From Polaromonas sp. (GTDB lineage: Bacteria; Pseudomonadota; Gammaproteobacteria; Burkholderiales; Burkholderiaceae_C): a stretch of DNA of 45,779 nucleotides. Position numbers and translations under genes: made by a program. Of this stretch, positions 1 to 8,753 are shown one piece after another; position 1 is the stretch's first letter; every line of letters begins with the position of its first letter. The notes beneath the pieces are model-generated. The model made no database searches and had not been told where the DNA came from. It saw only the letters and a list, made by a program, of their open reading frames with translations. Where the stretch lies: NCBI GenBank assembly GCA_025362315.1, contig JANYGP010000113.1, forward strand, positions 1-45,779. The letters run 5' to 3'.

Positions 1-182
1 CCAATACCGACGATGTGGGAAACCAGTTTGCCCAAGAGGCGCGCCGCATTCATTATGGTGAAGCGGACGCCCGAGGCATTCGGGGGACCAGCAGCCCGGA
101 TGAAGCCCTGGAGCTGCTGGATGAAGGCATCGCCGTGATGCCCCTATTGCTACCAGAGGCCTTGAAAGGGCCACTGCAATAG
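1..182 (+). CDS. DUF1178 family protein, C-terminal end (partial)
   Basis: Only the last 59 codons are present; the gene enters from the left edge, reading frame starting at base 3 and ending with TAG at 180-182. The translated tail contains EEARRIHYGEA-like residues (seen here as QEARRIHYGEADARGIRG) followed by a DEALELLDEGIAVMPLLLPE segment, which is the conserved C-terminus of DUF1178 proteins. These are small cytoplasmic proteins of unknown function whose N-terminus carries a zinc-ribbon-like cysteine set; that part lies outside the window. The gene faces gdhA, with a structured repeat between the two stop codons. Confidence 0.85.
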   Translation, partial: NTDDVGNQFAQEARRIHYGEADARGIRGTSSPDEALELLDEGIAVMPLLLPEALKGPLQ

Positions 183-183
183 C

Positions 184-301
184 GCCCCCCCACGCTCCGC
201 CACTGCGTGGGTCGCTGCCCCCCAAGGGGGCTAATTTTCCCTGACGGGGCTGACCGCCAAGCGGCTCAGAGCCTCGGGGCGGCCCTTCGGAAAATTGCAA
301 T
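184..301. repeat. Structured GC-rich intergenic repeat between convergent genes
   Basis: Several nested inverted repeats fill the space between the DUF1178 and gdhA stop codons. CCACGC at 190-195 pairs with GCGTGG at 205-210; GCCCCC at 217-222 pairs with GGGGGC at 226-231 around a CAA loop; ATTTTCC at 234-240 pairs with GGAAAAT at 289-295. Elements of this wording are widespread between genes in Comamonadaceae (family knowledge). It could act as a bidirectional transcription terminator, although it lacks a clean T-run; that role is inference. Confidence 0.7.
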
Positions 302-1618
302 TTAAGGATACAACCCGCGCAGTTCACGCGCGTGCAAGATGCGTTTGCAGGCGATGATAAAGGTCGCAGTACGCAGGCTTACCTTGTAGTCCTGAGAGAT
401 TTGCCAGACACCGGCAAAAGCCTCCTTCATGATGCGAACCAAGCGGGCATTGATCTCGTCTTCGCTCCAGAAGAAGCTGGAGAAATCTTGCACCCACTCG
501 AAGTAGCTCACGGTCACGCCACCGGCATTGGCAATCACATCGGGTAGCACCAGAATATTACGGTCATGCAGGATGTCATCGGCTGCCGGAGTGGTGGGGC
601 CGTTGGCACCCTCGATCACCATGCGCGCTTTGATACGACCGGCATTAGCGGCGGTGATCTGGCCCTCCAGTGCGGCGGGAATCAGGATGTCGCACTCCAC
701 GTCCCAAAAGCTGTCATCGCTGACGACTTCGGCACCCACGAATCCCTTGACGGAGCCGTTACGCGAAACATAGGTCATTAACGCGGGTACATCGATACCA
801 GCTTCGCGGTAAATCGTGCCACCGTGGTCTTGTACGGCCACAATGCGGGCACCGGCTTCGGCAAACAGCTTGCCAGCAATGCCTCCTACGTTACCGAAAC
901 CTTGCACCGCCACGCGGGCTTTGGAGATATCCAGGCCAATGTGATTCGCGGCCTCAGCGCCTACTGTGAAGACACCGCGGCCTGTCGCTTCGCGGCGGCC
1001 CAATGAGCCACCCAAGTCAACCGGTTTGCCGGTCACGACACCTGTGGCAGTGGCACCTTCGTTCATGGAATACGTGTCCATCATCCAAGCCATGATTTGT
1101 TCGTTGGTGTTCACATCGGGCGCCGGGATGTCTTTGGTGGGGCCAATGATGATGCCGATCTCGCTGGTGTAGCGGCGCGTCATGCGCTCCAGCTCGCCTC
1201 GCGACAGCTTTTTGGGGTCCACCCGAATGCCGCCTTTTGCGCCGCCATAGGGCACATTGACCGCCGCATTCTTCACTGACATCCACGCCGACAGGGCCAT
1301 CACTTCAGACAATGTCACGTCTTGATGAAAGCGCACGCCACCTTTGCCTGGTCCGCGTGACACGTTGTGCTGCACGCGGTAGCCTTCAAAGTGCGCCACT
1401 GTGCCGTCGTCCATGTGAATGGGCACATCAACAATCAACACGCGCTTGGGGCGCTTTAAGGTTTCAGCCCAGCGCGCCAGGCTGCCCAGATGGGGGATAA
1501 CACGGTCAACCTGCTGCAGGTAATTGCCCCACGGGCCGAGGTTGCTGGCGTCCAGGTAAGAGGGCAGCACATGCAAGCCGGGTGTGACGGGCGATAAATC
1601 TTTTGGGGCAGCAGACAT
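302..1618 (-). CDS. gdhA: Glutamate dehydrogenase (Glu/Leu/Phe/Val family)
   Basis: Cytoplasmic enzyme interconverting glutamate and 2-oxoglutarate plus ammonia with NAD(P)H; 438 aa, normal for hexameric bacterial GDH. Visible landmarks are [13 protein letters not shown] (about residues 89-101), the substrate-binding and catalytic-lysine region [10 protein letters not shown] (about 121-130), [17 protein letters not shown], and a Rossmann motif [11 protein letters not shown] near residue 240. The frame stays open eight codons further upstream, but the start at 1618 is preferred because AAGGAG (complement at 1623-1628) lies four bases before its ATG. It fits functionally with the histidine pathway further right, which delivers glutamate, but it is not in that operon. 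The single gene probably has its own promoter in 1619-2005. Cofactor preference cannot be read from the sequence. Confidence 0.96.
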   Translation of the reverse strand: MSAAPKDLSPVTPGLHVLPSYLDASNLGPWGNYLQQVDRVIPHLGSLARWAETLKRPKRVLIVDVPIHMDDGTVAHFEGYRVQHNVSRGPGKGGVRFHQDVTLSEVMALSAWMSVKNAAVNVPYGGAKGGIRVDPKKLSRGELERMTRRYTSEIGIIIGPTKDIPAPDVNTNEQIMAWMMDTYSMNEGATATGVVTGKPVDLGGSLGRREATGRGVFTVGAEAANHIGLDISKARVAVQGFGNVGGIAGKLFAEAGARIVAVQDHGGTIYREAGIDVPALMTYVSRNGSVKGFVGAEVVSDDSFWDVECDILIPAALEGQITAANAGRIKARMVIEGANGPTTPAADDILHDRNILVLPDVIANAGGVTVSYFEWVQDFSSFFWSEDEINARLVRIMKEAFAGVWQISQDYKVSLRTATFIIACKRILHARELRGLYP

Positions 1619-1698
1619 AAAACTCCTTAAAAATTTCATCAAGAAGCGGCCACTGTAGGAGATTGCTTAAAAAATGTCTAAGGCCGCTATCAGGTCAT

Positions 1699-1719
1699 AC
1701 TATGCACGAAACGCATAGT
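1699..1719. promoter_or_regulatory. LysR-type operator-like palindrome upstream of gdhA
   Basis: ACTATGC at 1699-1705 and GCATAGT at 1713-1719 form a perfect 7-bp inverted repeat with a 7-bp spacer. It contains the T-N11-A pattern (T at 1703, A at 1715) expected of LysR-type regulator boxes. The centre is about 90 bp before the gdhA start codon, a position suited to an activator site. No lysR gene lies next to gdhA here, so the regulator is unknown. The rest of 1619-2005 holds no gene I can support, only the gdhA leader and AT-rich sequence. Confidence 0.5.
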
Positions 1720-2005
1720 TTTAAGTTGCCTGCCAGTCAAGGTGCTCAGTGGTCTTCAACAGGAATAACGCAATTGCGGGGTTTGCCAGGGCCGTCGACT
1801 GCCTGAATGCTGCCACCCAGGCGATGGCAATCTGAATGTGGCCAAAGAGGAAATGGAAATACAGATCCAACCATCCAGCCAGAAAATAAACAGCACGCAG
1901 CGCCTAAAAAAACACAACAAGTTTTTTAGCCATCTTTTAAGGTTGGAGCAAACATGTGAAGTCAAGCTATCAGCGCCAAAACAAGCAACGCGATCAAATC
2001 AAAAT

Positions 2006-3796
2006 CTAACTCGTGAACTGCAGCGCTGCCAGTCGGGCATACACCCCGCCTTTGGCCACCAGTTCGTGGTGTGTGCCCTGCTCAACCAGTTTGCCATGGT
2101 CCAGCACCAGGATTCGGTCAGCCTGCTGAACCGTTGCCAGCCGGTGTGCCACAACCAGCGTGGTACGGCCTTTCATGGCCGATTCAAGCGCAGCTTGCAC
2201 CATGCGTTCGCTTTCAGCGTCCAGTGCGCTGGTGGCTTCGTCCAGCAGCAGCAGAGGCGAATTTTTGAGCATGGCCCGTGCGATGGCGATGCGCTGGCGT
2301 TGCCCGCCTGACAGGCGCACACCGCGCTCACCCAGAAAGGTGTCGTAACCCTCGGGCAGCAGTTTGATGAACTCATCGGCAAATGCAGCCTTGGCTGCAG
2401 CCTTGACATCGTTGTCGGAAGCTTCAGGCTTGCCATAGCGAATGTTTTCCAGTGCACTGCTTGAAAAGATCACGGCGTCTTGCGGCACGATGCCCACGCG
2501 CTGGCGCAAGTCTGCCAGGGACATGTCACGCGTGGCAATGCCATCGAGCGCAATGCGGCCCGATTGGGGGTCATAAAAGCGCAGCAACAACTGGAACACT
2601 GTGCTTTTGCCCGCACCACTCGGGCCAACAATGGCCACCGTTTCACCCGGGGCCACGTGCATGCTGAAGTTGCTGAGAGCCGATTGCAGCGGCCGCGACG
2701 GGTAATTGAAGTTGACTGCTTCAAATTCAATAGCGCTTCCCGCCCGGATAACGGGCGCTGGAACAGGATTTAATGGTGAATGAATGGGCGAGGCGGTCTC
2801 CAGCAATTCCATCAGGCGTTCGGTGGCGCCCGCTGCACGCAGCAGGTCGCCGTAGGTTTCGCCCAGCACAGCAGAAGCGCTGGCCAGAATGATCACGTAC
2901 ACCACTGTCTGGCCCAGATGCCCCGCCGTGATGTCGCCGCGCATGACCGCTTGCGTGCCCTGGTACAGGCCCCACAGCAACGCCGCAGACGTCGCAATGA
3001 TGATGAAACCCACCAACACCGTCCGGGCCTTGGTGCGGCGAATCGCCACGTTGAAAGCGTTGGTTGATGACTCGTTGAACCGCGTGGCCTCGCGTCTTTC
3101 GGCGGTGTAGCTTTGCACCACCGGAATGGCGTTGAGCACTTCGGCCGCAATGGCGCTTGAATCGGCCACACGGTCCTGACTGGCCCGCGAAAGCTTGCGC
3201 ACGCGCCGGCCAAACACCACCGACGGCACGACGATGATGGCCAGGGCCATCATGATCTGCAACATCAGATAGGGGTTGGTGTAAATCAGCATGCCAATGG
3301 CGCCGACGCCCATCACCAGATTGCGCAGCCCCATGCTCAGGGACGAGCCCACCACGGTTTGCACCAGCGTCGTGTCACCCGTCAGGCGGGAAAGCACCTC
3401 ACCGGTTTGCGTGGTTTCAAAAAACTGCGGGCTTTGCTTGAGCACATGGCCATACACCGCATTGCGCAGGTCGGCTGTCACACGCTCACCCAGCCAGCTC
3501 ACCATGTAAAAACGCCCGGCTGAAAACAGGCCCAGCGCAGCAGCCACGCCAAACAGCTCAAAAAAGTGCGTCCGCAACAGCATCAGCTGATTGCCCTTGC
3601 CGGCAGCGCTGGCATCTGCGTTGATTAGCCCGCCATCAATCAAACTGCGCAAAGCCAGCGGAAACACCAATGTTGACACCGCCGCCATGACCAGAAAAAA
3701 GCCGGCCAGTGCAATGCGCGCGCGGTAGGGACGAAGAAACGGCAACAGGCCAGACAGGGATTTGGGACTTTTGGCTTTGGCGCGTTCAGATGTCAT
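2006..3796 (-). CDS. ABC exporter, fused membrane and ATPase domains (MsbA/LmrA-like)
   Basis: A 596-aa half-transporter expected to act as a homodimer in the inner membrane, exporting a lipid or drug-like substrate. The first ~330 residues hold an exporter membrane domain with about six hydrophobic segments, starting at FLRPYRARIALAGFFLVMAA. The C-terminal ATPase has Walker A GPSGAGKST (about residue 390), the signature LSGGQRQRIAIARA, Walker B LLLLDEATSALD and the H-loop in VVAHRLATV, so all catalytic motifs are intact. It stands alone, more than 380 bp upstream of gdhA in the same direction. No lipid A biosynthesis neighbours are present, so it should not be called MsbA outright. Substrate unknown. 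Confidence 0.93.
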   Translation of the reverse strand: MTSERAKAKSPKSLSGLLPFLRPYRARIALAGFFLVMAAVSTLVFPLALRSLIDGGLINADASAAGKGNQLMLLRTHFFELFGVAAALGLFSAGRFYMVSWLGERVTADLRNAVYGHVLKQSPQFFETTQTGEVLSRLTGDTTLVQTVVGSSLSMGLRNLVMGVGAIGMLIYTNPYLMLQIMMALAIIVVPSVVFGRRVRKLSRASQDRVADSSAIAAEVLNAIPVVQSYTAERREATRFNESSTNAFNVAIRRTKARTVLVGFIIIATSAALLWGLYQGTQAVMRGDITAGHLGQTVVYVIILASASAVLGETYGDLLRAAGATERLMELLETASPIHSPLNPVPAPVIRAGSAIEFEAVNFNYPSRPLQSALSNFSMHVAPGETVAIVGPSGAGKSTVFQLLLRFYDPQSGRIALDGIATRDMSLADLRQRVGIVPQDAVIFSSSALENIRYGKPEASDNDVKAAAKAAFADEFIKLLPEGYDTFLGERGVRLSGGQRQRIAIARAMLKNSPLLLLDEATSALDAESERMVQAALESAMKGRTTLVVAHRLATVQQADRILVLDHGKLVEQGTHHELVAKGGVYARLAALQFTS

Positions 3797-3888
3797 ATGA
3801 CAGAGTGTAAAGTTGGCTTCGGGCGTTTGAAAAAAACTGTCTTTTCATTAAAAGATATGCCTATTCAAATCCCATGATCATATAGGCA

Positions 3889-3935
3889 TCCAGCCCATAT
3901 AAGACGGGCGCTGGCAGCTACTGAATAAATAGCGC
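3889..3935 (+). repeat. Dispersed hairpin repeat, copy 1
   Basis: Matches the window-wide repeat: AGCCCATAT, then ACGGGCGCTGGCAGCTACTG and AATAAATAGC. In this family GCTG..GCCC pairs with GGGC....CAGC to form a hairpin, followed by an AT-rich tail ending in ATAGC. This copy is in the long gene-poor stretch upstream of the ABC exporter. Confidence 0.75.
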
Positions 3936-4117
3936 CACATCGTTTTGAACTCATGCGCAAAACATTTTGAAATTTGACTTGAATGCACTTCGCCCGCCTG
4001 AATAAAAAAACCTGCAACGCTGGCAACAGAAAAATTTATGCTCTTCATCATATTGCCCATCGTGCTGAGCTGCTAGCTGCTTGAGGGCGTCGATTTGTCG
4101 CGCCGCTGCGGGTATGA

Positions 4118-4314
4118 CTGAAAATCGGCTGGCGTGTCGCTGCCGACTTGATTGTGCGCAACTTGCTGGGCGTTTTTTTGCCGCTGTCGATCATCACGCC
4201 GCTGATCTGGCTGGGCTTTTCCCCAAGCTGGTTGTGTTGACGCTGGCTGCCAACCTGGCGTACCAGTTCTGGATTCACGTCACCTGGATTCCCGGACTTG
4301 GCTGGCTTGAATGA
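4118..4314 (+). pseudogene. Remnant of a sterol desaturase / fatty acid hydroxylase family gene
   Basis: Two adjacent frames together give one recognisable fragment. The first frame (from 4118) reads LKIGWRVAADLIVRNLLGVF and on to PLIWLGFSP, then meets TGA. A shift in the C/T run near 4217-4225 continues it as KLVVLTLAANLAYQFWIHVT and WIPGLGWLE, stopping at 4314. The YQFWIH segment followed by LG.LE is typical of the core of sterol desaturase family membrane proteins. Both the N-terminus and the histidine-rich catalytic end are missing, and a stop codon (TGA at 4115-4117) lies directly upstream. It is therefore a decayed fragment of about 65 codons, not a working gene. The surrounding 3797-4456 region holds only this and two repeat copies. 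Confidence 0.65.
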
Positions 4315-4400
4315 GTGTCCAACCAGACGCGAGCGCCATATTGATAAAACTCTGCCAAACCGAAATCTGGCTCAGTTAGCACTTTTTACTAGATAAACAA

Positions 4401-4450
4401 TGCTGTAGCCTAGATAAAATTGGCGCTAGCAGCTTCTTTATTAATAGCAA
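4401..4450 (+). repeat. Dispersed hairpin repeat, copy 2
   Basis: TGCTGTAGCC, a variable middle, TTGGCGCTAGCAGCTTCTTT and ATTAATAGCAA follow the family consensus. It ends six bases before the stop codon of the ABC ATPase gene, the usual position just after a coding end. Confidence 0.8.
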
Positions 4451-4456
4451 CAAGAA

Positions 4457-5254
4457 TCAGGCAGGCGCTGTAGCCAAACCAGCAGCACGCTGCACCTCCA
4501 CGCGGATTTCTTCTGTCAGCTGCGCTTTCAGCGCCATAAAAACAGGCGTTGTCTTCACTGAATAATGCCGGGGGTGCGCAATACCCACAGGCAAATCGCA
4601 TTTGATGCGGCCAGGCCGGGCGCTCATCACGACCACACGGTTGCCCATGAAGATGGCTTCGTCAATGTCGTGCGTCACAAACAGCACGGTCTTGCGCTCG
4701 GCCTCCCAGATGCCTTGCAGCAGCTCCTGCATCAGCTCACGGGTCTGGTGGTCCAGTGCGCCAAAAGGCTCGTCCATCAGCAGCATGCGTGGGCCGTTGG
4801 CGAGCGCTCTGGCCAGCGCCGTGCGCTGCTGCATGCCGCCTGAGAGTTGCTTGGGGAAATGGTTTTCAAAACCCTTCAGGCCGACCTTGGCAATGAACGG
4901 GTGTGCAATGGCCAGCTGCTCGGGCAGCGCCAAACCTTTTTCTCTCAAGCCAAAGCACACGTTTTCAAGCACCGTGAGCCAGGGGAACAGCGTGTAGCTT
5001 TGAAACACCATGCCCCGGTCAGCGCCCGGTGCGCTGACGGGCTTGCCGTCCAGTGTGATGCTGCCTGTGGTTGGCGTGTCCAGCCCTGCCACCATCCGCA
5101 GCAGTGTGCTTTTGCCGCAGCCTGATGGGCCCAGAATGGTAATGAAGTCGTTTTCTTCAACGCTCAGATCTGTAGCTTGCAGCGCCAGTGTGCTTTTTGC
5201 CGCACCTGTACCCGTGAAGGTTTTGGAAACACCTTTGACTTCAAGAATGCTCAT
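4457..5254 (-). CDS. NitT/TauT-type ABC importer, ATP-binding subunit
   Basis: Cytoplasmic ATPase of a nitrate/sulfonate/taurine-class importer, 265 aa, energising the permease encoded directly upstream. Motifs: Walker A GPSGCGKST, Q-loop in MVFQSYTLFPW, signature LSGGMQQRTALARA, Walker B MLLMDEPFGALD and H-loop FVTHDIDEA. The start at 5254 gives the classic ATGA overlap with the permease stop; a start four codons earlier is also open. Third gene of the transporter set and last of the leftward hut transcription unit. Substrate is not readable from the ATPase; position after hutU-hutH suggests histidine, urocanate or a related imidazole (inference). Confidence 0.92.
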   Translation of the reverse strand: MSILEVKGVSKTFTGTGAAKSTLALQATDLSVEENDFITILGPSGCGKSTLLRMVAGLDTPTTGSITLDGKPVSAPGADRGMVFQSYTLFPWLTVLENVCFGLREKGLALPEQLAIAHPFIAKVGLKGFENHFPKQLSGGMQQRTALARALANGPRMLLMDEPFGALDHQTRELMQELLQGIWEAERKTVLFVTHDIDEAIFMGNRVVVMSARPGRIKCDLPVGIAHPRHYSVKTTPVFMALKAQLTEEIRVEVQRAAGLATAPA

Positions 5255-6024
5255 AACTTGGCCCACGGGAACAGCTTGCGGTTCATGGTCTTGAAAGCCA
5301 GATCAGTGACCAGCCCGATCACGCCAATCACAATAATGCCGAAAATAATCTGGTCAGTGGCCAGCAACGCCTGGCTGTCAGTGATCATGTGGCCAATGCC
5401 GCTGGACGCGCCAATCAACTCAGCAACAATTACATAGGTCCAAGCCCAGCCCAGCACCATGCGCAGCGTTTCAAAGATCTCTGGTGCGCTGCTGGGCACC
5501 AGCACGCGCAGCACAATGCCGCGGTCGGTTGCGCCCAATGTGTAAGCTGCTTCGACGAGGTCGCGCCGCGTGTTGCCGACACTCACAGCCATCATCAGCA
5601 CCAGCTGAAAAAACGAACCAATGAAAATGACCGACAGCTTTTGCGCCTCGCCAATGCCTGCCCACAATATCAGCAGCGGAATGAAAGCCGACGCTGGCAG
5701 GTAACGTGCAAAACTGACAAAGGGCTCAAAAAACGCCTCAACCGGCTTGTATGCGCCCATCAGCACACCCAGCGGAATGGCCAGCACAGCAGCCAACCCA
5801 AAACCGCCGAATACGCGCCACACCGTCATGCCAATGTCTTTGACGAAGCCTTGATTGACCAGCAGGTCATAGCCTGAACGCACCATGGTCAGTGGGTCGG
5901 CGAGAAATGTTTTGGACACCACCCCGCCAAACGTGACTGCCGCCCACAGGGCAAAAAACAGGATGAAAAAGCTGATGCCCAGGGTAATGCGGGTACTGGG
6001 CGTTACTGGCTGGAGGGGTTTCAT
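5251..6024 (-). CDS. NitT/TauT-type ABC importer, permease subunit
   Basis: Inner-membrane permease, 257 aa, with about six hydrophobic segments and the BPD_transp_1 coupling motif region EAAYTLGATDRGIVLRVLVP (about residues 155-175) that docks on the ATPase. The N-terminus FFILFFALWAAVTFGG is the first membrane span. Its start codon lies only eight bases from the hairpin of a repeated GC-rich element, so the purine-rich GGGAGAGGGGG stretch of that element serves as its ribosome binding region. The stop overlaps the ATPase start by four bases (ATGA), implying translational coupling. Works with the neighbouring ATPase and periplasmic receptor. Confidence 0.92.
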   Translation of the reverse strand: MKPLQPVTPSTRITLGISFFILFFALWAAVTFGGVVSKTFLADPLTMVRSGYDLLVNQGFVKDIGMTVWRVFGGFGLAAVLAIPLGVLMGAYKPVEAFFEPFVSFARYLPASAFIPLLILWAGIGEAQKLSVIFIGSFFQLVLMMAVSVGNTRRDLVEAAYTLGATDRGIVLRVLVPSSAPEIFETLRMVLGWAWTYVIVAELIGASSGIGHMITDSQALLATDQIIFGIIVIGVIGLVTDLAFKTMNRKLFPWAKL

Positions 6025-6028
6025 GTTT

Positions 6029-6155
6029 TACCCCCTCTCCCTTTGGGAGAGGGCAGGGGTGAGGGCTAACGGTGGTAGTTAAGTTGAAATGTTAAAAATC
6101 GGGGAGACCTCACCCTAACCCTAACCCTCTCCCAGAGGGAGAGGGGATTGGGGAG
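6029..6155. repeat. Paired GC-rich hairpins inside the ABC importer operon
   Basis: CCCTCTCCC-TTT-GGGAGAGGG at 6033-6053 and CCCTCTCCC-AGA-GGGAGAGGG at 6125-6145 are two perfect 9-bp hairpins. They are flanked by inverted GGGTGAGGG / CCTCACCCT arms, so the two halves face each other. The element lies between the receptor gene and the permease gene. In mRNA it could block 3' decay or attenuate transcription, favouring receptor over permease; that is inference from position. Confidence 0.8.
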
Positions 6156-6185
6156 AAAATGACGGTAAATTTTTCAGACTGGGTC

Positions 6186-7145
6186 TTACTTCAAAAACCG
6201 CGTATCAGCCAGCTTCGTCATATCCGGCAGGCTTTTGATGATGCCCAATTCCATCAGCAGGTCACCCGCTTCTTTGCTGAAAGCAGCATGCTCACTGGCA
6301 AAAAACTTCTGATTGGCAGCTCGGTCCTGCCAGCGCAAATATTTCTGGCTGCCTTCAAAGGCTTCACCGGTTTGCTTGACATCGGCGCCCATGATCTCAA
6401 AGCTCTTTTTCGGGTCTTTCTGGATCATTTCCAGCGCTTCAAAGTAGCTGTCGGCCAGTGCTTTTGCTGCCTTTGGGTTGTCGCTTAAAAACTTGGGTGT
6501 GCAGCCGACCGTGTCCATCACCATCGGGTAGTCCAGCGTAGTCGCCATGATCTTGCCGGCTTCTGGTTTGGCGCGCACAGCACTCAGGAACGGCTCATAT
6601 GTCATCGCCGCATCCACGTCAGCAACACCTGCAATGATGGCGTTGGCTGCAGCTTGCGGTTCCAGGCTGACCAGCTTGACGTCCTTGATGCTCATGCCGT
6701 TTTTCTTAAGCATCCAGGCCAGCGTGAAATAAGGCGCTGTGCCGGGCGCGCTGACGGCAATGGTTTTGCCTTTCAGATCGCTGAATTTGGTGATGCCCGG
6801 TTTGACAACGATGCCGTCAGCACCAAAGCTTTTGTCGAGCTGGAACATCTGGGTGGTTGGCACGCCGTTGGCGTTCCAGCTGATCCAGGTCTCTACCGTG
6901 GTAGCCGCGCACTGCACATCACCGGATGCAATGGCCAGGTGGCGGTCTTTTTGCGGGATTTTTTTGATCTCGACATCCAGTCCGTTCTTCTTGAAAATGC
7001 CCGCTTCTTTGGCCAGCGTCATGGGGGCAAAACCCGTCCAGCCTGACATGGCAAAAGTCAGCTTGGTTTGTTGGGCCTGGGCGTTGGCTGCGCATGCAAA
7101 AGCGATAACGGACAAAGCGAGCAGTTTTTTCATGGCTATCTTCAT
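6186..7145 (-). CDS. NitT/TauT-type ABC importer, periplasmic substrate-binding protein
   Basis: Exported receptor of 319 aa in the NMT1/SsuA-like class. It has a clear Sec signal peptide, MKKLLALSVIAFACAANAQA, then the mature start TKLTFAMSGWTGFAPMTLAK, where the alpha-carboxyl/ligand region GWTGFAPM lies. GKTIAVSAPGTAPYFTLAW is the second-lobe hinge signature. The frame is open 16 codons further upstream, but AGGAGA five bases before the ATG at 7145 and the position of the signal peptide decide this start. It follows hutH by 51 bp in the same direction, so it is probably co-transcribed with hutU-hutH. The ligand is unknown; an imidazole compound is the natural guess from context. Confidence 0.92.
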   Translation of the reverse strand: MKIAMKKLLALSVIAFACAANAQAQQTKLTFAMSGWTGFAPMTLAKEAGIFKKNGLDVEIKKIPQKDRHLAIASGDVQCAATTVETWISWNANGVPTTQMFQLDKSFGADGIVVKPGITKFSDLKGKTIAVSAPGTAPYFTLAWMLKKNGMSIKDVKLVSLEPQAAANAIIAGVADVDAAMTYEPFLSAVRAKPEAGKIMATTLDYPMVMDTVGCTPKFLSDNPKAAKALADSYFEALEMIQKDPKKSFEIMGADVKQTGEAFEGSQKYLRWQDRAANQKFFASEHAAFSKEAGDLLMELGIIKSLPDMTKLADTRFLK

Positions 7146-7196
7146 GGTTCTCTCCTGGGTTAAAAGTGGTTTTAGGCTAACAAATGTATGCACTCT

Positions 7197-8747
7197 TCAT
7201 GCCAGCTGCAGGGCATGCAGTGCCAGTAATTGTGCGTCAAGCGCAGCACTGATGTCCCCGTTGATAACCCGCAGTTGCAGGGCTGACATGTCAGAAGACA
7301 GGCTGCGGTCTTGCATCATCGCCGGGGATGCGCTGCGTATCAGGGTATGCAGGCTTTCGAGTGGTGCAGAGCTTGCCAGTGGCCGCAAAAATTCAATGCC
7401 TTGCGCAGCTGCCAGCAGCTCAATAGCGACAATGTGCGCGGTGTTGTGCAGCATGGGCTGCAACCGGCGGGCTGCAAAGGTGGCCATTGACACATGGTCT
7501 TCCTGATTGGCCGATGTGGGCAGGCTGTCAACACTGGCCGGGTGGGCCAGAGACTTGTTTTCAGACGCCAGCGCTGCGGCTGTGACGTGCACAATCATGA
7601 AGCCGGAATTCAGTCCTGCATCGGGTGTCAGGAAAGGCGGCAGCTGCGATACGTTGGCATCTACCAGCATGGCAATGCGCCGCTCGGCAATTGCGCCAAT
7701 CTCGGCAACAACGACAGCGAGAGCATCGCATACCAGCGCGACCGGCTCGGCATGAAAATTACCCCCCGAAACCAAAGCATCATCAGCAGCAAACACCAGC
7801 GGGTTGTCGGTCACGGCATTGGCTTCAATCACCAGCACGCGCGCGGCGTAACGCATCTGGTCCAGGCACGCGCCCATCACCTGTGGCTGGCAGCGCAGGC
7901 AGTACGGGTCTTGCACGCGGTCGTCGCCTTCGCGGTGTGAGTTGCGTATCGCACTGCCGTAGGTAAGCGCCCGATATGCTGCAGCACAGTCAATTTGACC
8001 AGGCTGGCCGCGCACGGCATGAATGCGCGCATCAAACGGCCCGTCACTGCCGCGAGCCGCATCCAGCGTCAGCGCGCCTGCGATTACAGCTGCTTCAAAC
8101 ACACGCTCGGTGGCAAACAGCGCGTCAATCGCCATGGCGGTTGATACCTGCGTGCCGTTGATGAGTGCCAGACCTTCTTTGGCCGACAACTGTATGGCTT
8201 GCAAGCCAGCTTTGTTCAACGCGTCCAGTGCAGACAGTTTTTGCCCCCGGTAAAAAACTTCGCCTTCGCCTACCAATGGCAAGCACAAATGCGCCAGCGG
8301 CGCCAGATCACCAGACGCGCCGACCGAGCCCTGACACGGAATGACGGGGCAAATGCCGTGGTTGTACAGGTCAAGCAAAGCGTCAACAACTTCTTCACTC
8401 ACTCCCGAGTGTCCGCGTGCCAGACTGGCCGCTTTCAGCAGCAAAATCAGCCGCACAATGTTTTCAGCCAGCGGCGCGCCCACGCCCACCGCATGGGAGC
8501 GCAGCAGCTTGAGCTGCAAAATGGCGAGGTCGGTTTTGGCAATGCGCGTGTTGGCCAGCTTGCCAAAACCGGTGTTCACGCCATACACCGCAACGCCGCC
8601 GTCAGCTGCTTTTTGTACCATTGCTGCACTGGCCCGAATGCCCTTGCGGCAAGCGCCATCCAATTGGACAGGCAGCGGTTTGTCACTGCATAACCTGCGC
8701 AGTTGCGCCAGACTTAATTGGCCGGGGATCAACAATTCATGCGTCAT
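7197..8747 (-). CDS. hutH: Histidine ammonia-lyase
   Basis: First step of histidine breakdown: L-histidine to urocanate plus ammonia, cytoplasmic. At 516 aa it is the usual size. The Ala-Ser-Gly triad that cyclises into the MIO cofactor is at residues 144-146 in GSVGASGDLAPLAHL, and YGVNTGFGKLA near residue 55 is the aromatic ammonia-lyase signature. PTSANQEDHVSM near residue 415 is the conserved C-terminal active-site segment. It starts six bases after the hutU stop, so the two are co-transcribed, with the ABC importer following. No disruption seen. Confidence 0.97.
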   Translation of the reverse strand: MTHELLIPGQLSLAQLRRLCSDKPLPVQLDGACRKGIRASAAMVQKAADGGVAVYGVNTGFGKLANTRIAKTDLAILQLKLLRSHAVGVGAPLAENIVRLILLLKAASLARGHSGVSEEVVDALLDLYNHGICPVIPCQGSVGASGDLAPLAHLCLPLVGEGEVFYRGQKLSALDALNKAGLQAIQLSAKEGLALINGTQVSTAMAIDALFATERVFEAAVIAGALTLDAARGSDGPFDARIHAVRGQPGQIDCAAAYRALTYGSAIRNSHREGDDRVQDPYCLRCQPQVMGACLDQMRYAARVLVIEANAVTDNPLVFAADDALVSGGNFHAEPVALVCDALAVVVAEIGAIAERRIAMLVDANVSQLPPFLTPDAGLNSGFMIVHVTAAALASENKSLAHPASVDSLPTSANQEDHVSMATFAARRLQPMLHNTAHIVAIELLAAAQGIEFLRPLASSAPLESLHTLIRSASPAMMQDRSLSSDMSALQLRVINGDISAALDAQLLALHALQLA

Positions 8748-8753
8748 CTATCG

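Noticed and set aside
1756..1965. Open leftward frames upstream of gdhA that might encode a small protein
   Set aside because: No family resemblance, no ribosome site, and several frames are open at once in AT-rich sequence.
7405..7435. GCCAGCAGCTCAATAGC in hutH, similar to the repeat tail
   Set aside because: Short, lacks the GGGCG arm, and encodes the conserved AIELLAAAQG region of the lyase.
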